64,000 bases of DNA. Source: Anaeramoeba flamelloides. Taxonomy: Eukaryota > Metamonada > Anaeramoebidae. The translations under genes were made by a program, and so were the position numbers. Below are positions 47,112-58,760 of this stretch, piece by piece. Below the pieces are notes generated by a model. It saw only the letters and a program-made list of their open reading frames with translations. It searched no databases and was not told where the DNA came from. The stretch's first letter is position 1. Every line of letters begins with the position of its first letter. Where the stretch lies: the NCBI GenBank assembly GCA_027625915.1, contig JANTQA010000076.1:3721501-3785500 (forward strand), read 5' to 3'.

Positions 47112-47789
47112 TATTAATGAGAAAATAAGTAAGAATAATTACAAAAATACTATTTTTTAGTGTACTCGTGTACTTTTAAGAAATTTCTGTAATTCAACAT
47201 TTCTTCAAGGTCTTCCTATTACATCATTTTCTACAATGATAGCACTTTTTCTCACTGTTGGTAGCTTTCATAACCCAAATCACTAATTCTATTTCCAACC
47301 AACTTATATCGTTTATTTTGCCTAGTATTTAATTTCCAATTTGGGGTTATAAAGGAAGGAAAATAATATTAACAAACTATTTAGAATAATTCATATATGG
47401 AAAATCAAATATTTAGTGTTTTAAAAAATTTTGAAATTAATAAAAGCTGATTGGATTTTTTTTTTAATTGAAAACTGTAAGAAACCAATCCCAGATTTAC
47501 ATTATATTGATTCTCTATTTCTTTGATTTTTTAAAATGTAAAATTTTCTTGAAAAAAGATATAAAAAAATTATGTTATATCTGTTTTTTTTTTTCTTTCT
47601 TTTCTTGTTATTTTAACAAGAATGAGTTACTTATTAATACTCTTTTCTTAACAATTAAATTCAATAAAGGTACTATTTTCAAGACTTCTCTTCATTATTA
47701 CTATGTGATTAGTACGTTATATATTTGAGAAAAAAGTAAAAACCAAAAATAGACACCCTGTTGTCAAAATAAAGCGTGCTGGAATTATA

Positions 47790-48800
47790 TAATCAGTGTT
47801 TCAAAATAAAAAGTGTTTTATTTTTTTTTTGTTATACAAGACCTATGTATTAACCAATCAAAGAAACCAATAAAACACTAAAGTAAATATGTTATTGGTT
47901 TCTTAAAGTTCGATTATTTAAAAAGAAATTTGAAAAATAAAGGATCAAATTGGAAATTTATCTCAAAAAATTGAGTTAAATTTTTCATAAAATTTTATTA
48001 TTTAAAAAATCGGTAAATTTCAAAAAAAAAGAGAATATGTCCTTAATAAAATTAAGAACTATTTTTTTCTGATTAATATTTTTCGAAATTAAGAACATAA
48101 CTTAATTCAATTAAACACTGTGATAATTTTTTTTAGAATAAAAACACTCTCAACTTTTGAATATCGAAAAATATTTTTTGAAATTAGTGTGCACTTTTTT
48201 ATTTTTTTTGAAAAATTGGGTTTGAGAAAAGCTTGAAATCAAAGAATAAGTTAATATATTAAATTAGAATACTTTTCCAGAAAGTTTATTCTTTTTAGTT
48301 TAACTTTTTTTTATTTTACCATTTAAAACTAAAAAAAACATTTGAGGACCAAATTAGTGCCTTTTGTGAAAAGAAAATTCCCCCATAATTTAGAATTTTT
48401 TTTTTGTAAATGAGTTTAAACAAGAGAGTGTATCTAAAAATATACATAATTTCAAGTTTGAATTCAATGATTTTGGCAAAAAATGTTTTCAAGAAAAAGC
48501 TGAATTGAAACTTTATTTATTCTTATTTTTTCATTTTGTTTTTTTAATTGTATTAAATGGAAAGTATTTGATCAGTTTTTCATTTTTAGTGTTTTTTGGG
48601 TCGTAGGGACATATTATGGAAAATTTTCAACTAAATGCGTTGAATAATTTAAACAATTTACTAAAAACATCAAGGAGTTTACTTTCAAAATTGATTTGAG
48701 ATTGGATATACTGTAGGGTAGTTGATTAGATGTTGTATTGGAACAAGAAGAAAAAAAGCATGGGTTAACTTTTGAAACACAGATTATAGTCATAGTCATG
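47790..48800. repeat. dispersed repeat, copy 3
   Basis: Words shared with 42480-42920: CAAAATAAAAAGTGT, CCAATCAAAGAAACCA, GTAAATATGTTATTGGTTTC, TTAAAGTTCGATTAT, then CTTTCAAAATTGATTTGAGA and GATGTTGTATTGGAACAAGA. Its centre (48000-48600) is not seen elsewhere. Non-coding. Confidence 0.55.
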
Positions 48801-49301
48801 TATTATTTTGATCACTATAATTTTAATAAAAAATAATTAATTTTGAATCTTGGGATAAAAAGAATTGATAAGAACCTTAACCAAATGAAAGAAAGGTTAT
48901 GGTATCGTTCACTTAAATTTAATTGAGAACACACCTCCTTAAATATCAGATCTTTTAATTATTTTTCCTTGAGTTAACCATATATTTTGTTTATTCACAA
49001 AAAAAGTAAATCAACATTTTATTTTCTTCAACTTTATAGAAATAAACATATGGTATTTTTAAATCTTAATTGTTGGAGGAAGATAAAAAGTATCGAAAAG
49101 CAACAAAGAAATTGATAATAAACTTTATTTTAAAGAGTAATGATTTTAAGATATTTTTTTTACTGACTCATAAATGTGGTATCAATCTTGAAGAAAACAA
49201 ATTGGGGATTGTAACTATAAAAAGAAACTTTCATTTCAATATAAAGAAAGGATTTATTTTTTTTATTTTTTCTATTTCAAAAAACTCAAAGATTTCTAAA
49301 A

Positions 49302-52300
49302 ATGTCAACAAATTCAGGTAAACAATTGAGTCCTATTCAATATTTGTTTCAAACTAATTTTAGGCCTTTTTCTTTCAATTCTTGGTAAATTCTTTAATTG
49401 TGTATTGTAAAGAAGTTGAACAAACAAACCAAAAAACAGAAGAAACCACGACAATTGATGAACAAAATGAAAAAAAAGTACAAGAAGAAACATCAACAAA
49501 CAACAATGAAGAAAAGCAAGTAAATGAAGAAAGTAAGATCTTCTAATTCAGGCCTTTTCCCTTCTTTTCTTGGTACATACAGCTTTTTTTTTAAAAAAAA
49601 GACAAAGTAAAAAACTTTTTATAATCAAAAAATAAAAATTCCCGAAGCATTAATTGAACTGCAAAGAAATATTCTTTTCATTCTAGACAATAAAAACAAT
49701 TTTAAATCATGCCTTCACTTTCTTTTGTATCTCTTTGTTACAAAAAAACAAAATTAATTAAATTTTATCGTGAAACAAATTGTTCTAAAAGAGAGAAGAA
49801 CTTTCGTGAGAAAGAAAAAAGAAAAACAAAAAGAAAAAACAAAAACAAAAAACAAAAACAAAAACAAAAAATAAAAAAGAGATATTCACTTAGGTTCAAA
49901 TAAAAGTAAAAAATTTTTTCGTTCAACTCCCATTTTTTAAATTTGTTAACTTAATTATGAGCAAAGGTGAAGAAAGAAGATTTTTTGATTTAAATTAAAA
50001 GAAATTTTACTAAATTAATTGATCTGTGAAAGTTGCATTGTAAGTAAATTTTTTAAAGTAACGTAGGGAAAAAATAACAGAAATGAAAATAATCCCTGAC
50101 TAGACTTTTAATTGTGAATATTAGGAAAATTTTTATGTCATTTCTTTTATTTAAAAATCAAATCCTTTTTTTGAAGAATCAAACTTTTGAAAATTATAAC
50201 TCCCCCACTTATTAGAATGATGACTGATGAAATCACACTTGTTCAAAACACGATTCAATCAATCAAAAAACAAGAATAACAATTATCATTTTCCAAACTC
50301 ATAACAAACCTCCCTAAAAAACTCTATTTGTTTTTCAAAACAAGTAGATCTACTTATGCGATCAAACAATTAAATGAGTATTCTATAGACACCCTCACTT
50401 TAATGAACTTTGGGCGAGTTTATTACTTGAGTTCATAAAAATTTTGGTTATTAATAGCAAGGATTTGATTGAAAAAATATGAAATTACACAACAATTTCC
50501 CTATTATTAACAATCAAAAATCTTTTCCGGGATTATTTTCATGTCCGGTATTTTTTTCAATACTATACAGTTAACAAATTATAATTAAATTAAAAGATTT
50601 TTTCCAGTTCTTTGACTTTATCTCTTGAAAGAAAAAAAAAGAATACCTCAAAATTTTCCATAATAACATCGTTTATTTAAATATCAATTCTATCAATCAA
50701 AAGGTTATTATTGTTAAGAAAAAAAAAAAAACAATTTCTTTTACTAAGAAAAAAAAGTACTTTGGTGCTTTTCTCAAATGTTGCAATTGTTGTAACAAGA
50801 GAGAAACAAAACCTTTCTTTTTTTTTCTTTTTTTCATCCAGTCCTTCTCTTTTATCCCCTTCTTTAAAAAATCAGATTAATATTGGTTTAATAGGGAAAG
50901 TCATTTTAGAAACGTTTTAGCAAAAAAAGTTTTTAATATAGTGCAAAACGTAGGGCTAGTTAGTTTGTTAACTATTTTATAGATACCTAAAAATATAGCA
51001 CACATGAAGTTTGTGAGTTGTTTAAAAGATATTTTGAAATATTTTTGGTCACACTTTTCCAATATGACTTGTTATAATGCTAATTGTAACAAAAGAATTT
51101 TAATCTTTTAAAAAAGTCAAAAACTTCAGTGGCGTAAATAGCCCATCTTGACAACCTTTAACCCATCACGATCATTAAAAAATTTTTTCAAAAAAAAAGT
51201 AAATATTTGCTAATTTTTCACTTTTTGATAACTTCAACTATAATAAACATCATTGATTAATAAAAGATCTTGGATCAAAAAATTATTTGTGAAAGATATT
51301 TTACAATTTAAGTTTGAAAATCCAATTTTTCAGGTTCTAGCAAGATTTTAACCAAATTTAATAGTAAAAAAATTTGAATAAATTTTTAATCACAGTTTGT
51401 GTGGTTATAATCATACATTTTAAAAGCATTTCAAATTTAATAAATATCTTTCAAATGGGTAATCAATTATTTTGACAATTAAAGAATTATTTATTGATTT
51501 AAATTGGAAAAAATATTTTTTTTTTTGATTTTCCGTTAGGTTTTCTTGAGTTTTCTGTTTATTTCTAAAGTAAAAAAAACCTAACGAAAATCAATAGATT
51601 TTCGAAATAAAATAGAAAACCTCAAAAAAACCTAGAACACTTCACAAATAAACAGAAAACTCAAAAAAACCTCACGAAAATCAATAGATTTCCCAAATAA
51701 AAAGAAAACCTCAAGAAAACCTAGGACACTCTCGTTAGGTTTTTTTTAATTTTTGAAATAAACAGAAAATTTCTTAAATTTTCTTTTTATTTCTTAAATC
51801 CTGGAAAAGCTAGGCACTTGACGGACACTTTCGTTAGGTTTTCCAGAATTCAAAAGAATAGTGCAAAATATTTGATTTCACTCTATTCCCTTGTATTCTG
51901 GAAAAGCTAGGCGTTCTATGACACTTGACGGACACTTTCGTTAACTTTTCCAAAATTTAAAAGAATTGAGCAAAATATTTGATTTCACTCTATTGTTTTA
52001 AATACTGGAAAACATAGGATACGGAATATTTATCACAAGGGTTTTTTGTTCTCTATTTCAGTTTTATTAGACGAGTACAGCATTTTCAAAAATATTGGTT
52101 ATTATCTATCAAAGTAAATATCCTCCAATTTGAATTAAACTAAAATTCATCACTCCCTCATTTATTTGGAATTTTTAATCCTAAAAAACACCTTTTTTTC
52201 TAGACTAGAGAGACTTTTAAAAAAAGTAGTACTACCGACAACAATAAATACAATAGCCTCAAGATTTTGAAGTTCTGGAATTTTGGTTATATTGTAAATA

Positions 52301-55300
52301 AACTCTATTATTAATAATGAAAGGTGAGAGAAAATAATAGTTTTGTCTAACTTTTTTTTTTTAATTTTATTTTTTCATACTAATGATTACTAAAATTTAA
52401 CTTTAGTTTTTTTTTAAGGCTTAGGTATTTGAGGATAGGAAGAATACACGAACATACTTGATTCAGATTCAAATTGACTTTTGAGGTTTGATCGTGAATA
52501 AATGTGAAATGGTTAAAAAAATATTAAATAATTTTGTTTGAAAAATTTCATTAAAATCAAGAAATTTTGTGAGAAGTAAAATGCTTTTTTTGTTAAAATT
52601 CAAAAAAAGATCTTTTTCTCATTTTTTTGTTCAAAAAATTACAATTTAATCTTTCATTATCTTCATAATTCTTTTTTAAAATATATTTAAAAAATCCTAT
52701 TCTATGTCTATATGTTGTTATCATCCTATTGTCATTTTTTTTTTTGATTTATTTCTCCAGTAAGCCAATATTTTGAACATAGGATAAATTTTTGCTATAT
52801 GGGTCAAAGTTAAAAACACAGGTTAGTTAGACCACTGTACAATTTTAGACAAATCACTTATTTTTTTTGAGTCATTTATTTTTCACAATTTAACTTCAAT
52901 TTGAAAATTAAATTAATTTGCCAAGAGTTAGACTCTTTATGAGTATGGCAAAAATAATTTGAAATTTCTGATCAGGAAAAATTGATTTCTGTGATTATTG
53001 GAAATTTCAAAATTTGAAAGAAAAAAGAGAAAAATCTATTTAATAATTTTTTTTAAAAAAATGAGAAACTTTACAATATTTTTAAATATCAGAATGGATT
53101 TTAAATTGGGTATCTAATCTAATGGCCTTTCAAAGTTTTTGAAAATAACTAAGAAAAATTAAATTTAATTTTCAAAAAGTGAAAGTGTTTTTTTCACAAA
53201 ATTTATTTGAAGGACAATCGAAGCACTTTTTTCAAAATTTTTCTCTATTATGAGTTTTAAAAACAAATTAAAATCTATTTAAATAGTCTTTATCAACATT
53301 TTCGTTTTTTATCTTCTCTATCCTTTCAGAATTCACCAAGAAGATTATAATTTACTTTATCAGATTTAACTTTTTACTGAAGTGGTGAATGTGTTTGTGT
53401 AGTGCTTAAAAAATTGACTCTCTTTGATCTGAAATTCAAAGAGATGTTTTTAGACAATTGCATAAAAAAATGTAACAAATTACATTTTTGAATATTTTGG
53501 AGGATTGTATTTTTTTTCAACTCAAATCATTTTATCTCATTCCCAAAAATAAACAACAGTCCAAAAAAACAAATTATGAATGGTAAACTAACCAAACTAA
53601 AAAGGAGCAAGAAAGATTCCAAATCTTAAAAAACAAACAAAATTAAACAATCTAATACTATTGATTATACAGCCTCAAAATATGGAGTTTTTTGATATGG
53701 CAAGTAAAAGTGTAAACACATATCTTTTTTAAAAATAAGAAATATACTTTGAAGTGAGGGTTTGTTTAGGATTAATTTCCCAGAAAATTTTAATTCCTAA
53801 CACTAAATGATTTTTGAATCAACAGTCAAGAAAACAATTGACAATGTTTATTTTTTGTTTGAATTGGTGGAAGATTTAAGTTTTGTGAACGAAAATGATT
53901 TTAAAGAGTAAACAGATCTAAGCTCACAACAATCCAAGCAAACCTTGTTAGTATTGAACAAAACACTTAAAAAAGAATTTTTGTACTTCACTGGCAATGT
54001 GACTAATATGATGTGTATTTTCACAAACATTCTGTGAATCAAAACAATAACAAAAAGTTGAAATAAAAATTTTTTTTACTAATTTCATTTTTTTTTCTAT
54101 CAATTGGGCTTGATGAAAATGACTTGATCAAAACAATCTGTGATGTTAGGAATAAAAATTATCGGGAAACTAATCCTAAACAAACCCTCACTTCAAAGTA
54201 TATTTCTTATTTTTAAAAAAGATATGTGTTTACACTTTTACTTGCCATATCAAAAAACTCCATATTTATGGTTATATACACAATATTTTTAGATTGTTTA
54301 ATTTCCCATTTAAGATTTCAAATCTTTGTTAATCTTTTTTGGTTTGGTTAGTTTACCATTCATAATTTGTTTTTTCGGTTGTTGTTTATTTTTCAATTAA
54401 TGGAAAATGATTTGAATCGAAAAAAATACAATCCTCCAAAATATTCAAAAATGTAATTTGTTACATTTTTTTATGCAATTGTCTAAAAACATCTCTTTGA
54501 ATTTCAGATCAAAGAGAGTCAATTTTTTAAGCACTACACAAACACATTCACCACTTCAGAAAAACGATAAATCTGATAAAGTGAATTGTAATTTTCTTGA
54601 TTAATTCTGAAAGGATCTTGAAAGAAAAAACTTTGTCAAATGGAATGGTCGTCTTTTTGTTTTCAGAATTTCAAATTTAAATCAAATCCGTTTTGACATC
54701 AATTATTGTTGAAAAATAATTTGAAAAAAAAAAATAAAGATTATTTTGTTGAAATCCAACCATAAATTTTTTAATTTTTAAAATTCAAAGGTTTTTAAAT
54801 CTCTAAACACACTATAATAACACTAAAAAGGCGGTTTTATTCAATTAAATTTTTTTAGATGATTTTTAGATTTTGATGATTTTAAAAAATTCGATTTTTA
54901 CTCATATTTTTAAAATTAAATTTTTATTTGTCAAAGTTGCTTTTATTTACGAATTTATTTTTATACAAAATTATAAATTAATTGTATTAACTTTAAAAAA
55001 TTTATTTATTTATTTTTGAAGAGAAAAAATTACTTTTTTTCTGTGAACCGTTATTTTTTTTTTAATTTAATAAATAAAAAGAAAATTGAAGAAATATTTT
55101 ATTTATTTCTTAAATTCAAAAAAACCGCCGTTAGATTTTCCAGAATTTAAAATAATTAAGTAAAATCTTTGATTTTTGTCTATTCTTTTGAATTCTGGAA
55201 AAGCTGGCACTCTACGACACTCTACAGCATTCCCCTAATTTCTAAACTTTTTTTTTTTTGAGAAATTTTATTCAAGAATCAAAAAATTTTTATTATTACT

Positions 55301-57613
55301 TAACTAATAATAATATAAAAATGATTTCTTTTTATTAATAATATCAGAGATATTATTAATTTTTCTATTAATATTAGATATATTAATTTTTTTTATAAAA
55401 TTAAGATATCCATATTTTTCGATTTTTTTTTCATATACCCTATGCCGTTAGGTTTTTTTTTAATTAAGAAATAAAAAAAATTGCGTAAAATGTCTTATTT
55501 TACACAATTCTTTTAGATTCTGGAAAAGCTTCGTTATCTTTTCTTGATTTTTTTGTTTCTTCCGAAAATCCATTGATTGTCTTTAGGTTTTTTTGAGTTT
55601 TCTATTTTATTTGTGAAGTGTTCTAGGTTTTTTTGAGTTTTCTTGAAATAAACTGAAAATTTATTGAGGTTTTCTATTTTATTTCAAAAAGTAAAAAAAA
55701 CCTAGAACACTTAACTAACAAAATATAAAACCTCAAAAAAAGTGCAATTAGATTTTCCAGGGTTCAAAAGAATCGAGTAAAATAAAAGATTTTACTTTAT
55801 TCTTTTTAATTCTGGGAAGTCTAATTACTTAACGGCACTCTACTACAAGATTACACACACACACACACACAAAAAAGATAGAATTCTTCAATGGTATCAA
55901 TAAACAACTTATCTTTACATAAATCACACTTTTTGTTTTTACTTTTGCTTGTTACAAAACTTTAAATAATATAATTAAATGTTGCAAAAAATCACACAGA
56001 AAATTATTACCAAAAATCATTCACATTTGTATTAAGTAAAAAATTCTAATATATTGTAAAGTTTTTTTTAAGATTTCCCTTTGTTAATACACAAAACATT
56101 AAATTATCTCTGACTTTATAATTATCAATACAAATATTTATAACAACTATTAATACTACAAATACTTTGAAAAACAATATTTTTCTATTAACCAATAAAT
56201 AATAAGAACTTTTTGAAAAAAAAATATATCCAATTTTTTTTTTTTTTTTTTTTTTTATTAACTATTGTATGGGTAGTTATAAAAACTTGTTTAAAATAAC
56301 TGTGAAATTATATATATATATATATATATACATATTTATGTAATATGAATAATTGATTTATTTTTTGTTAAATTTTTATTATAGCGGGAAATAAAAATGA
56401 CGAAGAAAATAAGACGGAAATTCAAGAAGAGCAAAAAAAGGAAACTGAAAACACAAAGAAAGAAGAAAATGAGAACAAAGAAGAACAAGAAAACAAACCA
56501 GAAGAAGAAAAAAAAGAAGAAGAAAAAGAAAAAGAAGAAAATGAAAATGAAAATGAAGAAAAAAATAAGGACGATCAAGAAAAAAAAAATGATGAAGATC
56601 TAGATAAAGAAAACGAAATTTTTGTTGGAAACATCTCATACGATATTGATGAAAATGAATTAAGAGACATTTTTTCAAAATATGGAACAATTTCCTTTTT
56701 AAGAATAATTACTGATAAGTTTACACAAAGATCTCGAGGATTTGCATTTATTCGATTTTCAAAAAAGGAGGATGCAGAATACGCCGTGAAGGAAACCAAT
56801 GACGAATTAATTAATGGACGACGCTTAAGGGTCAATCTTGCTGCTGAAAAGCCACCTAATAAGGAAAGAGATGGCTACAGAAACAATAATCGATATAATA
56901 ATTATGACGGGGGGAGAGGTCACAGAGACGGTAGATATAGAGGAAGAAATGATTATGGCAGAGGAAGTGGTGGATATAATAGCTATGGCAGCCAAAGAAA
57001 TTACAATAACGATCGATACAATAACGATCGATACAATAATGATAGATACAATAATGATAGATATAATAATAGAAATAACAATTATAATAATAATAATAGA
57101 GGATATGATCAAAGTGGGTTCCGTGATCGCGGACGCGATTCAAGACCAAATTACCAAAATAATTATAATAATAATAATCCATATAACAACAATAATCAAA
57201 ACCAATTTAATAATAGATATAATAATAACCCAAACAACAACAACCCTTATTATAGCAACAGCAACCAAAACCAATTTAACAGCAACCCTTATAACAACAG
57301 CAGCAACCAAAATCAATTTAACAACAACCCTTATAATAATAATCAATATAATAAGGGTGGATTTAATTCAAATCAAAACCAAGGATTTTATAAGCAAAAC
57401 CAACAAACAAATACCCAAAACACAACGTACCAAAACTACAATAATCAAAGGTTTGATCAAAAAAAGGATCAATTCCAAAATAACGAATATTCAAAGCAAA
57501 GTTCTGATTATTCAGGTGGAAAAATATCAAATTACCAGAATACAAACTCTGGGGGAAGCGGAAGTACTGGGGTAACCCAAGGAAGAAATGTTAATAATTA
57601 CGATCAATTTTAA
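49302..57613 (+). CDS. RRM RNA-binding protein with acidic N-terminus and Asn/Arg/Gly-rich C-terminus
   Basis: Three exons, 49302-49317, 49413-49532 and 56385-57613, join in one frame to 454 residues. Residues 1-122 are a Glu/Lys/Asn-rich acidic tract. Residues 123-200 are an RRM: RNP2 IFVGNI, RNP1 RGFAFIRF (about 163-170), and INGRRLRVNLA at the end. Residues 200-454 are low complexity, with RGR, RGGG-like and YNNDR repeats (five 15-bp DNA units at 57007-57080) and long Asn/Gln/Tyr runs that resemble prion-like domains. Such single-RRM proteins with RG and Asn/Tyr tails bind RNA and often enter ribonucleoprotein granules or the nucleolus. The exact role is unknown. Exon 1 encodes only five residues and a split codon. 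Donors are GTAAAC and GTAAGA; acceptors AAG and TAG. AATAAAATAAT follows the stop. Intron 2 spans 6852 bp. Confidence 0.92.
50064..50567. mobile_element. ATGAAAATAATCCC inverted-repeat element, copy 3
   Basis: Left end GGGAAAAAATAACAGAAATG then AAAATAATCCC; right end GGGATTATTTTCATGTCCGG then TATTTTTTTC. About 28 bp of inverted end sequence. Inner words CACTTATTAGAATGATGACT, AAATGAGTATTCTATAGACA and CCCTCACTTTAATGAAC match copies at 8850-9340 and 21999-22492. No coding frame. Confidence 0.7.
51520..52030. repeat. CCTAGG-type hairpin cluster in RRM-gene intron 2
   Basis: Contains AACCTCAAAAAAACCTAGAA, CACTTCACAAATAAACAGAA, two GACGGACACTTTCGTTA repeats and two CCAGAATTCAAAAGAAT-type units with partners ending CTGGAAAA. 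The same words appear at 10183, 38395, 55120 and 55430. Confidence 0.65.
53321..54615. mobile_element. 1.3-kb foldback element with arms of about 480 bp
   Basis: Left arm 53321-53804 and right arm 54143-54615 are inverted copies. Paired words are TCCTTTCAGAATT with AATTCTGAAAGGA, GGTGAATGTGTTTGTGTAGT with ACTACACAAACACATTCACC, ATATGGAGTTTTTTGATATG with CATATCAAAAAACTCCATAT, and GTGAGGGTTTGTTTAGGATT with AATCCTAAACAAACCCTCAC. Arms differ by scattered substitutions and small gaps. The loop (53805-54142) has a 64-codon frame on the minus strand (53848-54042) with no recognised domain. Target-site duplication not resolved. Confidence 0.87.
55120..55230. repeat. CCAGAATTCAAAAGAAT hairpin unit
   Basis: Left half TTTCCAGAATTTAAAATAAT pairs with right half ATTCTTTTGAATTCTGGAAA; AAGCTGGCACTCTACGACAC follows. 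A short hairpin of the family found at 38430 and 51838. Confidence 0.6.
55430..55850. repeat. CCTAGG-type hairpin cluster
   Basis: Holds TGTGAAGTGTTCTAGGTTTT, GAGGTTTTCTATTTTATTT and the complements AAAAAACCTAGAACACTTAA and AAAACCTCAAAAAAAGTG, plus a CCAGGGTTCAAAAGAAT unit facing ATTCTTTTTAATTCTGGGAA. Ends at the AC microsatellite. Confidence 0.62.
55852..55871. repeat. (AC)n microsatellite
   Basis: About ten uninterrupted AC units at the edge of a hairpin cluster in RRM-gene intron 2. Confidence 0.93.
56309..56330. repeat. (TA)n microsatellite
   Basis: About eleven TA units 55 bp before the start of RRM-gene exon 3, close to the 3' splice site. Confidence 0.93.
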
Positions 57614-57680
57614 TTTATATCCCAAAAATAAAATAATTATTTTGTCCTCCCTAAAATAATGATATTATATTCAATTTCAT

Positions 57681-57740
57681 TTTATTCTATGCTATGCTAT
57701 TCTATTCTATTCTATTCTATTCTATTCAATTCAATTCTAT
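57681..57740. repeat. TTCTA pentanucleotide array
   Basis: About eight near-perfect TTCTA units (with GCTAT and CAATT variants) roughly 70 bp after the RRM-gene stop codon, perhaps in its 3' UTR. Confidence 0.9.
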
Positions 57741-58279
57741 TCTTTTTTTCATTTCTTTTCTCTTTTTAACTCTTTTATAATATTTTTATAATATGAATTT
57801 CTTTCGATCAGATCTTTTTTTTTATTTTTATCTTTTATTTTAGTTTAATTTTACCCATATTCATTAGATAAATCATAAACTCTTGGATATTCAAAAGGAA
57901 AATTCTTCAAATAAAATTAAGATTTTTTGTTAATTGTATTTTTTTATTTTAAAATCCAAGTATTCACAAATCTTCTTGAATTATATTGAAAAAAGTTAAA
58001 ATGATAAAAAAGGTTAATAAATTTTATTCGTGAGGCCATTATTTGTTTCAACAAAGAACATTTAAACAAATGTTTTTTTTTTATTATTATTATTTTTTTC
58101 AAAATTTTTGTATTTATTCCCCAAACCAAATTTGAGTTTCAATAGATTTGATTTGTATTTTATTTTAATTTGAAAACGAATAATTATTATTATTCTTTTA
58201 ATATTATTGAAGAGATTACATTAAAGGAAAAAAAAAAAAAAAAAAAATTACAAAAAAACTATTTAATCATAATGTTCTG

Positions 58280-58560
58280 AAAAAAAAGTTCATCACAGTT
58301 TTTAATTGGAAACATTAAGAGAACCTGAAATATCAAAGTAAGATCAATTAAAAAAAGAATAAATAAATAAATAAAGACAAAAGGAAGGATTAAACACAAT
58401 AAATGTTTTTTTAATAATATCTTTGGGTAAGAACTTTTTCTTTGGTTGATCTATCATTAAAAATTTATTTTTGGTAAAAATTGACTATTTTGCGTTTCCA
58501 TTCCCACTTCAAAAATTTCGATATGAAAGTAGATTTAAATTGTGTTTGTTGGAAAAATAG
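58280..58560. repeat. single-arm relative of the 40755-41215 foldback
   Basis: CACAGTTTTTAATTGGAAAC then ATTAAGAGAA matches the left arm at 40784-40810. GACAAAAGGAAGGATTAAAC, then TTTTTTTAATAATATCTTTG and GGTTGATCTATCATTAAAAA match the reverse complement of 40990-41095. Confidence 0.6.
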
Positions 58561-58599
58561 ATTGGAAATAATATAAATGGTAATTATTTAAAGTTGAGC

Positions 58600-58760
58600 G
58601 ATCAGTGCTCTAAACAACAAGGTAAATTTTAAAATATGTTATTGTTGATATTCTCTACTTACAAATTTTGTATATTATGAAGTGTCAAAAAATTCTGATC
58701 GACTAAGGAAACCCAAAAAAGAATATTAGTTTTTTGTTAGATCATTATTTTTTTTCGATT
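58600..58760. repeat. inverted copy of the 800-960 block
   Basis: AACAAGGTAAATTTTAAAAT, ATTCTCTACTTACAAATTTT and AGTGTCAAAAAATTCTGATC are reverse complements of words at 840-935 with few mismatches. Confidence 0.65.

Larger units (their letters stand above)
44000..49301. other. divergent intergenic region between prefoldin 3 and the RRM gene
   Basis: Both genes start at its edges and run outward, so promoters should lie near 44000-44300 and 49000-49300. The middle is occupied by an inverted pair of TTAA-type elements (44460-45780), a 1.27-kb GCGA-rich element (45842-47111) and a dispersed repeat (47790-48800). The 83-codon frame ending at 49321 overlaps the RRM start and is probably leader sequence. 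Confidence 0.6.
49533..56384 (+). other. RRM-gene intron 2 (6852 bp), longest in the window
   Basis: Contains an ATGAAAATAATCCC element (50064-50567), a CCTAGG-type hairpin cluster (51520-52030), a 1.3-kb foldback (53321-54615), two more hairpin clusters (55120-55230, 55430-55850) and AC and AT microsatellites. No second gene is visible. Frames at 49709-49903 and 50711-50920 are Lys-rich or T-rich chance frames. Confidence 0.9.

Noticed and set aside
49070-49321. 83-codon plus-strand frame just before the RRM gene
   Set aside because: Begins with TTG, has no ATG near its start and overlaps exon 1 of the RRM gene in another frame; more likely leader sequence.
56336-57545. Many long open frames on both strands over the RRM gene
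   Set aside because: Low-complexity AAT/CAA/GAA codons stay open in several frames; only the frame with the RRM motifs is real.
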